A DNA stretch of 64,000 nt, from positions 62,001 through 126,000 of the forward strand of contig CADBBT010000003.1 of assembly GCA_902792985.1 (NCBI GenBank), in the 5' to 3' direction. The stretch's first letter is position 1; every line of letters begins with the position of its first letter. Positions 8,020 to 16,737 of this stretch are shown in pieces. The notes beneath the pieces are model-generated. The model saw only the letters and a program-made list of their open reading frames with translations. It had not been told where the DNA came from and did no database searches. Made by a program: the position numbers and the translations under genes. Origin of the DNA: Oscillospiraceae bacterium. Lineage in GTDB: Bacteria; Bacillota; Clostridia; Oscillospirales; Acutalibacteraceae.

Positions 8020-9249
8020 ATGAAAAAAGTATTATCCGTTCTCCTCAGCGTTCTGATGCTGTTCTCCGCTGCAACCGTTGCGTTCGCAGCCAGAGAGCTT
8101 GCGCCGATGATCAAGGTGGACGAAACGACCGGCCAGCAGACGCTGAAATTCGGCGACGACGGCAAGTTCAAGATCATGCAGATCAACGACACGCAGGACA
8201 CCGATACCATGCACAAGCGCACGGAGGAATTCATCCGCGCCGCGGTCGCCGCTGAAAAGCCCGACCTCGTTGTCATCCCCGGCGACGTCTGCAACGATAT
8301 TTTCATCGGTGCGAACACCAAGCGCGTCAAGCAGTGCCTGCGCAACCTCGGCTCCCTTCTGAGCGAGCTGAAGGTCCCGTTCGCCTACACGCCGGGCAAC
8401 CATGACCACGACAAAGACGAGATGGTCTCTCCCGCAGAACAGATGGCTGTCTTTGAAGAGTTCGCCTATAACATCCACAACATCAGCACCCCGGACGATC
8501 CGGGCTCCTATAACATCCCCATCCTGAGCAGCGACGGCAGCCGCATGGCGCTGAACGTGTACATGATCGACTCGCAGAACAAAGACGGCCTTGCCAACGG
8601 CTACACCGGCTGCAAGCCCGAAACGACTGCCTGGTATGTTGAAAAGAGCAACGAGCTCAAAGAGCTCAACGGCGGCGAAGTGGTTCCCTCTGTGGTCTAT
8701 CAGCACGTCCCCGTCAAGGAAATCTATCAGTGCCTGGAGCAGGTCGACAAAAAGGAAGCCAACAACGCCATCTGGAGTCTGAACGACTATAAGTGGTATA
8801 AGGAAGTTGAAGAAAAGATGTACGTCGATGAGACGCGCATGATCAAGCAGGACAACTACATCGGCGAAGCTCCCTGCTCTGAAGTGTTCGACACCAAATC
8901 CGGCGAATATGAAGCCTGGGTACAGCAGGGCGATGTGATGGGCGCGTTCTTTGCGCACGACCACGTCAACCACTTCATGATGCAGACCGACGACGGCATC
9001 ATCCTCGGCTACAACGGCGGCACCGGCTTTGCAGCCTACGGCCGCGGCGGCCACCGCTCCATCCGCATCTATGAGTTCGATGAAAACGATGTCCAGAACT
9101 TCACGATCGACTCCGTCTACTATGATGAGCTCACCGGTCACAACTTCAAGTTCTATCCCTCCGACATCATGTCCACCGCCATTTTCGGCGATGTGATCCG
9201 TTTCTTCCTGCGTCTGGTGTTCATCACCCCGTGGAAGGGCAGCAGATAA
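8020..9249 (+). CDS. Secreted calcineurin-like metallophosphoesterase
   Basis: 409 residues with a signal peptide (MKKVLSVLLSVLMLFSAAT) and a metallophosphoesterase domain from about residue 45. The metal-site motifs are in order: INDTQD, GDVCND, GNHDHD, a later HVPVKE, and AHDHVN. The first motif has Gln where many family members have His (D-x-H), a variant known from a secreted phosphatase subgroup. The substrate could be a phosphodiester, nucleotide or teichoic-acid type polymer; the sequence does not say. The C-terminus (about 20 residues, DVIRFFLRLVF) would form an amphipathic helix, as in several other secreted proteins here. It stands alone between two intrinsic terminators. Confidence 0.9.
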   Translation: MKKVLSVLLSVLMLFSAATVAFAARELAPMIKVDETTGQQTLKFGDDGKFKIMQINDTQDTDTMHKRTEEFIRAAVAAEKPDLVVIPGDVCNDIFIGANTKRVKQCLRNLGSLLSELKVPFAYTPGNHDHDKDEMVSPAEQMAVFEEFAYNIHNISTPDDPGSYNIPILSSDGSRMALNVYMIDSQNKDGLANGYTGCKPETTAWYVEKSNELKELNGGEVVPSVVYQHVPVKEIYQCLEQVDKKEANNAIWSLNDYKWYKEVEEKMYVDETRMIKQDNYIGEAPCSEVFDTKSGEYEAWVQQGDVMGAFFAHDHVNHFMMQTDDGIILGYNGGTGFAAYGRGGHRSIRIYEFDENDVQNFTIDSVYYDELTGHNFKFYPSDIMSTAIFGDVIRFFLRLVFITPWKGSR

Positions 9250-9285
9250 CAAGGAAGACATACGTCCAACATTTCAACACTGAAC

Positions 9286-9316
9286 AAAAAAGCAAGCCAC
9301 CCGGCTTGCTTTTTTT
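9286..9316 (+). terminator. Intrinsic terminator after the metallophosphoesterase
   Basis: AAAAAGCAAGCC, ACCC loop, GGCTTGCTTTTTT. The 3' arm carries the next gene's -35 box. Confidence 0.85.
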
Positions 9317-9334
9317 CGTGCGTTTTGTTATACT
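9306..9334 (+). promoter_or_regulatory. Promoter embedded in the terminator, for the isomerase-like gene
   Basis: TTGCTT at 9306-9311 inside the terminator, 17-bp spacer, TATACT at 9329-9334. Same design as at 7956-7984. Confidence 0.65.
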
Positions 9335-9362
9335 GGTTCCGGTAAGGAAGGGAGGCGGATAG

Positions 9363-10145
9363 ATGAAACTTGGAATCTCATCCTCCTGCTATTATCCGCT
9401 GGAGACCGAAAAATCGCTGATCCTTATCGGACAGGCCGGCGCAAAAACGGCGGAGATTTTTTTCAACGCGCCATCGGAGCTGCACGGTCCCCTGCTGCGC
9501 GAGCTTTGCAGCATCCGCGACCACTTCGGCATGGACATCGTCTCCATTCATCCGTTCATGTCGTTCGCGGAAGATTTTTACATTTTCAGCGAATATGAGC
9601 GGCGGTTTACGGACAGTCTGGACTTTTACAAATACTTCTTTTCGGCGGCGCAGGAACTCGGCGCATCGCTTTTTGTGCTGCACGGGGCGCGGCATCTGCA
9701 CATTGAAAAAGAGCTTTACGCCGCGCGGCTGTTTCAGTTGAACGAAACGGCAAAGGCCTTTGGCGTGCGGGTCGCGCACGAAAATGTGGTGCACTATGTC
9801 GGCGAATCGCCGGCCTTCATGGCGTTTTTGCAGCAGCAGCTCAAAACGGATTTTCAGATGGTGCTCGATCTCAAGCAGGCCCGCCGCGCCGGTGTGGATC
9901 CGTTTGCGTTCATCGACTGCGTCGGCGACAGCATCGTTCATCTGCACGTCAGCGACAGCGACGAAGCGCATGACTGTCTGCCGCCTGGCACGGGGACGTT
10001 CGATTTTCCCCGGCTGTTTTCAGCGCTGGAAGCGCACGGCTTCGACGGTGCGTGCCTGATCGAGCTGTATCGCCATAATTTTTCCGGCAACGAAGCGTTG
10101 ACGCAGGGACTGCGGTTTTTGGAAGCGGTCGTTGGTAGTCGTTAG
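9363..10145 (+). CDS. Sugar phosphate isomerase/epimerase-like TIM-barrel protein
   Basis: 260 residues, cytoplasmic, of the xylose-isomerase-like/AP-endonuclease-2 superfamily. It opens with the barrel strand MKLGISSSCYYP and carries expected metal-site strands: VSIHPFM, VLHGAR, VAHENV, MVLDLKQ, HLHVSDSD and CLIELYRH. Such proteins isomerise or epimerise sugars or inositol derivatives; a specific substrate cannot be assigned. The start ATG follows GGAAGGGAGGCG. The last codons (Gly-Ser-Arg-stop) are written by a heptamer repeat array that begins inside the gene, so the C-terminus may have been altered by the repeat's arrival. Confidence 0.82.
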   Translation: MKLGISSSCYYPLETEKSLILIGQAGAKTAEIFFNAPSELHGPLLRELCSIRDHFGMDIVSIHPFMSFAEDFYIFSEYERRFTDSLDFYKYFFSAAQELGASLFVLHGARHLHIEKELYAARLFQLNETAKAFGVRVAHENVVHYVGESPAFMAFLQQQLKTDFQMVLDLKQARRAGVDPFAFIDCVGDSIVHLHVSDSDEAHDCLPPGTGTFDFPRLFSALEAHGFDGACLIELYRHNFSGNEALTQGLRFLEAVVGSR

Positions 10146-10172
10146 TCGTTAGCTGTTAGCTGTTAGCTATCA
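10134..10172. repeat. GTTAGCT heptamer array overlapping a stop codon
   Basis: Five units in 7-bp register: GGTAGTC, GTTAGTC, then GTTAGCT three times (10134-10168). The array supplies the last codons and stop (TAG, 10143-10145) of the isomerase-like gene. Confidence 0.8.
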
Positions 10173-10179
10173 GAAAATG

Positions 10180-10216
10180 AAATCCCACCGTGGAATTCAA
10201 ATCCACGGTGGGGTTT
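10180..10216. terminator. Bidirectional intrinsic terminator
   Basis: CCCACCGTGGA (10184-10194) and TCCACGGTGGG (10202-10212) pair perfectly, with A-rich and T-rich flanks, between the convergent isomerase-like and lipoprotein genes. Confidence 0.85.
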
Positions 10217-10253
10217 GCTGTTAGGATAACTGTTCAAACAAAACGAGTGCAGC

Positions 10254-10736
10254 TTATTCTCCGTCGGTCGCGTTGTTGACGATGTCTGCTGCGCCGCTGA
10301 CAATGCTGTCCACCGCGCCGCCGATCGCATCGCTGATCTGGCCGCCGATTTCATTCACGGCCGCAGCCGCTTCGGTCATTTTTTCAAAATAAATCTTTGC
10401 GCCGAACATCTTCATCACAAGCGCGTCGCCTTCCGCGTTCATTTTGATCTTCATGTCGCCTTTGAATTTGATGCCCTTGCTCGTTTCGAACCAGGTGCAG
10501 TTGCTGTCCTCTTCCTTCGAAGACATCACAGCGGTTCCGTCGGGATTGAGCTTAAGCGTCATGCCGCCGTCCACAACTTCATCAACGGGAGTTTCTTCGT
10601 TGCCCAGGGTAGCTTTTGTTGCGATCCACGTGCCGAGATATTTGCTGTTGGTGAGATCCTGTTTCCCGCAGCCGGTCAAAGCCACGCAGGATGCAAGGAT
10701 GAGCAGACAGCTCAAAAGTGCGAGTGCTTTTTTCAT
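10254..10736 (-). CDS. Small lipoprotein of unknown function
   Basis: 160 residues with a lipoprotein signal peptide ending in the lipobox L-T-G-C23, so it should be diacylated and held on the outer face of the membrane. The mature part has a lipocalin-like beta pattern (YLGTWIATKATLG, MTLKLNPDGTAVMS, TWFETSKGIKF) often seen in small Firmicute lipoproteins. It ends in an Ala/Gly/Ile-rich amphipathic stretch (about 128-160). It lies 26 bp downstream of the aspartokinase gene on the same strand and before a terminator, so it may share that transcript. No specific function can be given. Confidence 0.8.
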   Translation of the reverse strand: MKKALALLSCLLILASCVALTGCGKQDLTNSKYLGTWIATKATLGNEETPVDEVVDGGMTLKLNPDGTAVMSSKEEDSNCTWFETSKGIKFKGDMKIKMNAEGDALVMKMFGAKIYFEKMTEAAAAVNEIGGQISDAIGGAVDSIVSGAADIVNNATDGE

Positions 10737-10762
10737 TTTGGGTTCCTCCTGTTTTTGATTTT

Positions 10763-11965
10763 TTATCCAAAGAACGCCTGATGGACAGCCGCAACCGCCT
10801 TATCTGCGTACTCTTTCGGAATCAATACAGAGACCGTGATCTCGCTGGTGGAGATCATGCTGATGTTGATGCCGGCCTCATACAGCGCACCGAACATCTT
10901 GGAGGCCGTTCCGGCGTGCGACTGCATGCCCGCGCCGACGATGGAGACCTTGGCGATCGAGGTGTCGCAAGCGACCGTTGCGCCCTCGTTGGAAAACAGG
11001 TTTTCCAACAGCGCGCACACCTGCTCGGCGTTGCCTTTAGCGCAGGTGAAAGAGATGTCCTTGGTACCGTCGCGGCCGACGGACTGCAGGATCACGTCGA
11101 TGTTAATGCCCTTTGCGGCAAGCGACGAGAACAGTTTGAACGCGTTGCCGGGCACGTCCTTCATTCCGACAACTGAAATTCTTGCAACGTCCGTATCCTT
11201 TGTGACGCCGCGGATCAACATTTTTTCCATTTTAGCAACCTCCCTGACAATCGTTCCGGGTTCCTTCACCATGCTGGAAAGAACCTCAACTTCCACATTG
11301 TATTTTTTTGCCATTTCCACCGACCGGTTGTTGAGCACCTGTGCGCCGAGCGTTGCAAGCTCCAGCATTTCGTCGTAGGTGATGTCGGTGAGCTTTGTCG
11401 CGTTTTTGATCTTGCGCGGATCGGCGGTATAAACGCCGGTCACGTCGGTGTAGATCTGGCAGAGATCGGCGTGCAGCGCCGCCGCAAGGGCAACTGCGCT
11501 GGTGTCGGAACCGCCGCGGCCGAGTGTTGTCATATCCTGTGCGGCGTTGAGTCCCTGGAACCCGGCGACAATGACGATCTTGCGCTTGTCAAGCTCCGCG
11601 CGCAAACGCTCCGTGCGCACCGTTTTGATGCGCGCCGCACCGTAAGCGTTGTTGGTCTCAAAGCCCGCCTGCCAGCCGAGCAGCGAAATGACGGGGCAGC
11701 CGATCTTTTCGATCGCCATGGCAAGCAGCGCGATCGAGATCTGCTCTCCGGCGGTCAGCAGCATATCCATCTCACGCTTGGACGCCTTGGGGTTGATCTC
11801 GTTTGCCTTGTCGATCAGATCGTCGGTGGTGTCGCCCTGTGCGGAAACGACCACGACCACGTCATTGCCGGCTTTATAGGTGTCGGTAATCGTTTCGGCA
11901 ACATGCATCACGCGTTCTGCGTTTGCAACCGACGAGCCGCCGAATTTTTGTACAATCAGAGCCAT
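10763..11965 (-). CDS. lysC: Aspartate kinase, monofunctional
   Basis: 400 residues; phosphorylates L-aspartate, the first step toward lysine, threonine and methionine. The catalytic domain starts with KFGGSSVANAERV and includes LGRGGSDTSAVALAA and TDVTGVYTADPR. Two ACT domains follow (about 265-330 and 340-400; VGMKDVPGNAFKLFSSL and VGAGMQSHAGTASKMF), as in allosterically controlled Bacillus LysC-type enzymes; inhibition by lysine and/or threonine is likely but not provable here. No lysine riboswitch-like leader is evident. Homoserine dehydrogenase is encoded about 250 bp upstream on the same strand, consistent with a shared pathway block. Confidence 0.96.
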   Translation of the reverse strand: MALIVQKFGGSSVANAERVMHVAETITDTYKAGNDVVVVVSAQGDTTDDLIDKANEINPKASKREMDMLLTAGEQISIALLAMAIEKIGCPVISLLGWQAGFETNNAYGAARIKTVRTERLRAELDKRKIVIVAGFQGLNAAQDMTTLGRGGSDTSAVALAAALHADLCQIYTDVTGVYTADPRKIKNATKLTDITYDEMLELATLGAQVLNNRSVEMAKKYNVEVEVLSSMVKEPGTIVREVAKMEKMLIRGVTKDTDVARISVVGMKDVPGNAFKLFSSLAAKGINIDVILQSVGRDGTKDISFTCAKGNAEQVCALLENLFSNEGATVACDTSIAKVSIVGAGMQSHAGTASKMFGALYEAGINISMISTSEITVSVLIPKEYADKAVAAVHQAFFG

Positions 11966-11987
11966 AAAAAAACCTCCCTGTAGTCTT

Positions 11988-12205
11988 CGAATTCGGAATT
12001 ATGAATTCGGAATTCGGAATTGTGGGACGCCGCGCAAAGCGCGATGCGTCAAAACAGATAGCAAGTGATCGTTGTTCGATATTATTAACATAAAATCGAC
12101 GGATCGGAAATTGAAAACAGACCCTCCTTCGCGGAAAACACAAACAAAACCGTTTCGCTTTCCCGCGACCTTCTTTTCGAATTCAAAAATCCGAATCCCG
12201 AATTT
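11988..12205. repeat. Inverted heptamer arrays between hom and lysC
   Basis: Units such as GGAATTC/TGAATTC run in 7-bp register at 11988-12022. Partly complementary units (CGAATTC, AAAAATC, CGAATCC, CGAATTT) run at 12178-12205, starting 10 nt after the hom stop in its transcription direction. The two arrays could form a long stem around the roughly 155-bp middle, in which I see no gene. Confidence 0.7.
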
Positions 12206-12215
12206 TGAGCGTTGC

Positions 12216-13421
12216 TCAATACGCTGCGACAGGCAGCACTATGACCGGATCAAACGCCGCCAGCGCCGCTTCCAGCTTTCCTGCGGGCGCCTCTTCGGTG
12301 ATGACCAGTGTTTCGCCGTTTTCGCCGTCCAAACAGCACGCGCCGGGCAGCGCAGCGGCAACAGCGGCCTTGTCTGCGTTTTTGAGCCGCGCAAACAGCA
12401 CGGTCGGCACAGCCTCGGGCGCTTCCAGTACACCGTCTTCTGCCTTGCTCCAACCGAAGCGGATGCGTGCGCTGTCATGTGCCGCACAGTCGATCACGTC
12501 GCCGACCACGGCGCTTGCCGTGGCGAGCTTGCCCGCACCCTGGCCGTAAAGCAGCACATCACCCACAGCGTCGCCGCGCACCAGACACGCGTTGAACACG
12601 CCGTTCACACCGGCGAGCATGCTTTCCTTTTTCACCAGTGTCGGCGAAACGCGCAGCGCAAGACGGCCGTTTTCAAGCTGCTTTGCGCTTGCGATGAGCT
12701 TGATCACATAACCCGCGGCCGCAGCAGCCTTGACATCGTCAAGCGTGACGTCTGTGATGCCCTTCGTCGGCACACCGTCGGGATAGATGTGTGTGCCGAA
12801 CGCCAGCGACGCAAGAATGCAGATCTTGCGGCAGGCGTCGATGCCCGCAACGTCGGCGGTGGGATCCTTTTCGGCATAGCCTTTTTTCTGCGCGAGCGCA
12901 AGCGCGTCGGCAAAGTCCATGTCCTCCATGATCATTTTAGTCAAAATGAAGTTTGTGGTTCCATTCAAAATGCCCGCGATCTCTTCCACGCGGTTGCCGG
13001 CAAGACAGCGGATCAACGGACGGATGATCGGGATGCCGCCGCCGACGGAAGCTTCAAACAAAAAGTTGACATTATGCTTTTCCGCAAGCGCAAGCAGCAC
13101 ATCGCCCTTTTTGGCGACCAGCTCCTTGTTGGATGTCACGACATGCTTGCCGCGTTCCAGACACGCAGAAACAAATGTGAACGCCGGCTCCAGTCCGCCC
13201 ATGGTCTCCACCACGATGCCGGTCTCGTCGTCCTCCAAAATGTCGGCGAACTCCTTTGTCAGGAAAGAAGCAAAGGGATCCCCCGGAAAATCGCGGATAT
13301 CCAGAATATGAGAAAGCTCCGGCAGAATGCCGGTCTTTTTCGCAATGATGTCAGCGTTCCTGCCGATCACCTCAGCCACGCCGGAGCCGACAACGCCGTA
13401 TCCCATAATTGCAACCTTCAT
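12216..13421 (-). CDS. hom: Homoserine dehydrogenase
   Basis: 401 residues; reduces aspartate semialdehyde to homoserine, the branch point to threonine and methionine. It begins with an NAD(P)-binding Rossmann motif (GYGVVGSGVAEVI), and the catalytic domain has AGILNGTTNFILTKM, the family signature, and AQKKGYAEKDPTADVAGIDA with the catalytic Lys. The last roughly 80 residues match the short ACT-like regulatory domain of long Gram-positive Hom proteins. It sits upstream of lysC on the same strand, separated by the repeat-filled spacer. Confidence 0.95.
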   Translation of the reverse strand: MKVAIMGYGVVGSGVAEVIGRNADIIAKKTGILPELSHILDIRDFPGDPFASFLTKEFADILEDDETGIVVETMGGLEPAFTFVSACLERGKHVVTSNKELVAKKGDVLLALAEKHNVNFLFEASVGGGIPIIRPLIRCLAGNRVEEIAGILNGTTNFILTKMIMEDMDFADALALAQKKGYAEKDPTADVAGIDACRKICILASLAFGTHIYPDGVPTKGITDVTLDDVKAAAAAGYVIKLIASAKQLENGRLALRVSPTLVKKESMLAGVNGVFNACLVRGDAVGDVLLYGQGAGKLATASAVVGDVIDCAAHDSARIRFGWSKAEDGVLEAPEAVPTVLFARLKNADKAAVAAALPGACCLDGENGETLVITEEAPAGKLEAALAAFDPVIVLPVAAY

Positions 13422-13523
13422 GTTGCTCTCCTCCCAATTTACAGTCTGTACCCGAATATCATATCACATTTTGTCAAATTTGCATAGCGTTTCTGACGAA
13501 TTTCTGAAAATTTGTGAAATCCA

Positions 13524-13553
13524 TTGATTTTGATCTGCCGCTTTGTGTATAAT
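13524..13553 (+). promoter_or_regulatory. Promoter for the AI-2E family permease
   Basis: TTGATT at 13524-13529, 18-bp spacer, TATAAT at 13548-13553; the gene's AAGAGGAG box follows at about 13571. Confidence 0.6.
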
Positions 13554-13585
13554 AAGTATAATATTACAATAAGAGGAGCCTCGCT

Positions 13586-14926
13586 ATGAATGATGTTGAA
13601 AAACGGCGCGGGATGATCATCAATGTGATCTACTTCGCCATGATCGTTGCCATCGCTTTTTTGCTGATCCGCTATGCACTCGGCGTCTGTTTCCCGTTTT
13701 TGTTCGCCTTTTTGCTGGCAGCGCTGGTGCAGAAGCCGAAGAACTTTCTGGTGCGTAAAACGCCGCTGAAAAACGGCGCCGCCTCCGTCATCTGCGTTTT
13801 TCTGCTGCTGATCGTTCTGGCGGCGCTCGTGTCGCTGATCGGTGTGCGGCTGTTTGCGCGCATTCAGGAATTCGTCAACTATATCTCCCTGCAGTTCCAA
13901 AACATGGAATCCGTGGTCGACAACATTCAGGCGTGGCTGCTCAGCGCGATTGCAAAGCTGCCCGAGTTTTTGCGTAAATCGCTGAACGAAAGCGCAACCG
14001 ACCTGTTTTCAAAGCTGCATGAATACCTGAACACCACGGCTGCTGCAGACTCTGCCGCGCTTGCCGCCGATGCAACCGGCGCTGCTGCCCTGGCTGCAGG
14101 CGAAGCTGCGGGCGAAGCCGCCGGCGGTTCCTCCGGCGCGCTGTCCGGTCTGCTCAGCGGCAACTTCAAGCTGAGCTGGATCACGACCCCTCTGAGCAGT
14201 CTGCTCTCCACCGCGAAGCAGATCCCGTCCGTTTTGATCGCCGTTGTGATCTCTCTTGTCGCAAGCTGCTTTATGGCGACCGATTTCGACAAGATGATGC
14301 ACTTCTTCAAAGTGCAGTTCCCCGAACGCCGCCGCAACGATGTGGAACGCGCCAAGGTGCTGCTGAAGACCTCGCTGGGCAAAATGGCGCGTGCCTACGC
14401 CCTCATTATGCTGGTCACCTTTATTGAAATGTCCGTCGGTCTGATGATCCTCAAAATGATCGGCGTCTATCATTCCAACTTCATCCTCATGGTTGCCGCC
14501 GTAACCGCCGTGATCGACATTGTGCCTGTGCTCGGCACCGGCACCGTGCTGATCCCTTGGGCGCTGTATTCGCTGATCACCGGCAATTTCGGCATGGGCA
14601 TCGGACTGCTGATCATTTATGCGGCCATCACAGTCATTCGTCAGTTCATTGAACCGAAGCTGGTTGCCGGTCAGCTCGGCCTGTCGCCGATCGTGACCAT
14701 CACAGCCCTGTACCTCGGCCTGAAGCTGTTCGGTGTGCTCGGCATGCTTGTCACGCCGGTTCTCATCATCATGTTAAAGCTCCTCAACGATGAAGGCATC
14801 ATCCATCTTTGGAAATCTCCGGCACGACTGCGTGCTGCAGAGGAAGCCGCAAAAGCAGAGCAGGCAAAAGAGGAAACGCCCGCGCAAGCACCGGAAGAAG
14901 CGCCTGCGCAAGCAGATGAAAACTGA
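13586..14926 (+). CDS. AI-2E/YtvI-family membrane permease
   Basis: 446 residues with the AI-2E transporter family layout: two helices at the N-terminus (about 12-45), one at 60-90, a long extracytoplasmic part and a C-terminal helix bundle (about 210-400) with the signature VDIVPVLGTGTVLIPW and FIEPKLVAGQLGLSPIVT. Members export small molecules or ions (AI-2, or Na+/H+ exchange in some Firmicutes). An unusual Ala/Gly-rich low-complexity insert (about residues 152-190) sits in the extracytoplasmic loop, and an Ala/Glu/Pro-rich tail ends the protein. It is a single-gene unit with its own promoter and terminator. Substrate unknown. Confidence 0.88.
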   Translation: MNDVEKRRGMIINVIYFAMIVAIAFLLIRYALGVCFPFLFAFLLAALVQKPKNFLVRKTPLKNGAASVICVFLLLIVLAALVSLIGVRLFARIQEFVNYISLQFQNMESVVDNIQAWLLSAIAKLPEFLRKSLNESATDLFSKLHEYLNTTAAADSAALAADATGAAALAAGEAAGEAAGGSSGALSGLLSGNFKLSWITTPLSSLLSTAKQIPSVLIAVVISLVASCFMATDFDKMMHFFKVQFPERRRNDVERAKVLLKTSLGKMARAYALIMLVTFIEMSVGLMILKMIGVYHSNFILMVAAVTAVIDIVPVLGTGTVLIPWALYSLITGNFGMGIGLLIIYAAITVIRQFIEPKLVAGQLGLSPIVTITALYLGLKLFGVLGMLVTPVLIIMLKLLNDEGIIHLWKSPARLRAAEEAAKAEQAKEETPAQAPEEAPAQADEN

Positions 14927-14930
14927 TATA

Positions 14931-14967
14931 AAAGGACGCCGGAAAAGCTCCGGCGTCCTTTTTTTAT
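14931..14967. terminator. Bidirectional intrinsic terminator
   Basis: AAAGGACGCCGG, AAAAGCT loop, CCGGCGTCCTTTTTTT, between the convergent permease and secreted hydrolase genes. Confidence 0.9.
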
Positions 14968-14983
14968 TCGGCTGTTCTGCTTG

Positions 14984-16594
14984 TCAGCTTTGCACTGTCG
15001 ACTCCCGATGGAGTAAATGTCTGATCCAGGCTTTCAGTGCTTCCAAAAATGTTTGAAAAGCGGTGCGCAGATCGGGATGCACATACTCCGTGTGCATATT
15101 CTCCGCCGTCATCGGAACCCAGTACTCCACATCGTTTTCCCAGAAGTGGGTCATGAACTGCGGAAATTCGGGGTCGTCGTTGACGGTGAGCTGCCGGTCG
15201 GCGCGGGTCATGCGCAAAACAAGATCATAGATGCGGCCGGGGAAATCGTTGTGGCGGATGTTCTTGACAAACCACGTCACCTCCGGGAACCACGCGGTCG
15301 ATGCGTCGATGATCTTATCCGGTGAAATGCTGCTGTCAAAGCCCGCGCGTTTGCGTGCGGCGATGTAAAGAGGGCTGAGCGTTTCGCCGTAAACGGCGCC
15401 GGTCGCGCCGAAGGACTGCGCCGTCATGGTGATCTTGTCGTCGGCCTGCGCACGCGCGGACGCGGTGAAGGGAATGATCTGAAAACCGTATTTTGCAAGG
15501 ATACACAGCTTCACGCCGTCGTTTTTCATCCGCGTCAGAATGTCTTTCATCGGCCGGCGCACACGCGCGTCATACGCGTCGATCTTTTCGATCAGTTTCG
15601 CGTATCTGGCGGCGTCGTTTTTGAACAGAAAGGCTTTTGCGTCTGCAAAGTCCTGCGGCGCAACCATGCTCCAGTAGCCGGCGGAGGTGGCAAAGCTCGC
15701 CTTCAGCACACGCGGCAATACATCATCCCACATGCGTTTCATCAGCAGATCGGAAAGTTTCGACGGGAGGCCGAGCGCACCGAGCTGCTGACCGAGTTCC
15801 AGCGCGGCAAACAGCAGCGCCTTGGTTTCCGGGTCAACCGTCCCGTCGTCTTCCGGCGGCGCATCCGGGTCGTCATAGCGGTGCTTTTCGTCTAAAAAGT
15901 TGTTGATGCTCGCAAGGTCGATTTGAACTTTTCCGGAGAACAGCTCGCTGAAAATCGTCGTGCCAAGCGCGGCGGAGCTGTAGGTGAAAAAGGTGTCGAT
16001 GTCCTGCCAGCCGTATTTTTCAAAATAGGTCAGCGCCATCTCGCTGCCCATACAGCGGCTGAGGACAGCCACCCTGCGGTGACCGGTCACGCGCCTTACA
16101 CATTCGATATATGCGTGCAGATCGTCCGCGATCTCAAACGGATCCTTGCGTGCATCGTAGATGTACACATAGGAATACACGTTGTCATATCTATGGTCGT
16201 CGCGCATCGTCTCCGGCGACCAGGTCCATTCCACGCCGGAGGCGTTGTCCGGCAGACTGCCGTCGTCCTTGCAGACAAAGTCCTTATATTTTTCTTCGAA
16301 CGCCGCGGCGATCTCGTCGCAGAATGCGTCAAAACTGCCGAGCATCAGCTTTGCGGCGTTGCGTTTGACGCTTTCGCTGATGAGTCCCTTGATCCAGTCG
16401 CTGTCATAGCCGCTGATGACCTTGCGGTTTTCTGCGCGCGGATCGTCAAAAATATCCTGCCGCCCGAAAATATAGATCAGCGGCATGTGTTCGCAATCGC
16501 AGACGTTTTCGTCCTCCTGTGCAAACACCGTCAGCGCGCCGCAGCAGGAAAGCAGCATCAGCAAGGCAAGAAAAACAGAAAGCATTCGTTTCAT
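14984..16594 (-). CDS. Secreted alpha/beta-hydrolase-like protein with Cys at the nucleophile position (paralogue 1)
   Basis: 536 residues with a signal peptide (MKRMLSVFLALLMLLSCC) behind TTAGGGGGGAA. The fold is inferred from paralogues at 26 kb and 62 kb: a repeated YIYDARKDPFEIADDLHAYIE block, then VAVLSRCMGSEMALTYF, in which C181 takes the place of Ser in the A-H-S-M-G elbow of the 62-kb paralogue. A strongly shared block near the C-terminus, SPDKIIDASTAWFPEVTWF plus KNIRHND, likely supplies the catalytic His. The C-terminal 25 residues form an amphipathic helix. The family looks LCAT/lipase-like; Cys nucleophiles occur in dienelactone hydrolases. Substrate unknown, and activity loss is possible. 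Confidence 0.78.
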   Translation of the reverse strand: MKRMLSVFLALLMLLSCCGALTVFAQEDENVCDCEHMPLIYIFGRQDIFDDPRAENRKVISGYDSDWIKGLISESVKRNAAKLMLGSFDAFCDEIAAAFEEKYKDFVCKDDGSLPDNASGVEWTWSPETMRDDHRYDNVYSYVYIYDARKDPFEIADDLHAYIECVRRVTGHRRVAVLSRCMGSEMALTYFEKYGWQDIDTFFTYSSAALGTTIFSELFSGKVQIDLASINNFLDEKHRYDDPDAPPEDDGTVDPETKALLFAALELGQQLGALGLPSKLSDLLMKRMWDDVLPRVLKASFATSAGYWSMVAPQDFADAKAFLFKNDAARYAKLIEKIDAYDARVRRPMKDILTRMKNDGVKLCILAKYGFQIIPFTASARAQADDKITMTAQSFGATGAVYGETLSPLYIAARKRAGFDSSISPDKIIDASTAWFPEVTWFVKNIRHNDFPGRIYDLVLRMTRADRQLTVNDDPEFPQFMTHFWENDVEYWVPMTAENMHTEYVHPDLRTAFQTFLEALKAWIRHLLHRESTVQS

Positions 16595-16612
16595 GCTTTG
16601 TTCCCCCCTAAG

Positions 16613-16650
16613 AAAAAATCGGATGTCTTCATTTTATCGAAGGCATCCGA
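16613..16650 (-). terminator. Intrinsic terminator after the MTA/SAH nucleosidase
   Basis: TCGGATG (16619-16625) pairs with CATCCGA (16644-16650), extended by TTC/GAA; reading minus, a run of T follows. Confidence 0.75.
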
Positions 16651-16737
16651 AAAAATCAAGAATGTTTCTGCTTTGTTACAAATCGTTTACATAATCGACA
16701 AACAAAGAACAAAGCGCAAATCGTTTTTGGCGCAGAC

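Noticed and set aside
8020-9249. Metallophosphoesterase as inactive because of INDTQD instead of D-x-H
   Set aside because: The other metal motifs are intact and D-x-Q is seen in secreted relatives, so loss of activity is not supported.
11966-12215. Lysine riboswitch upstream of lysC
   Set aside because: Only tandem heptamer repeats and no L-box core motifs were seen; too short for the five-helix aptamer.
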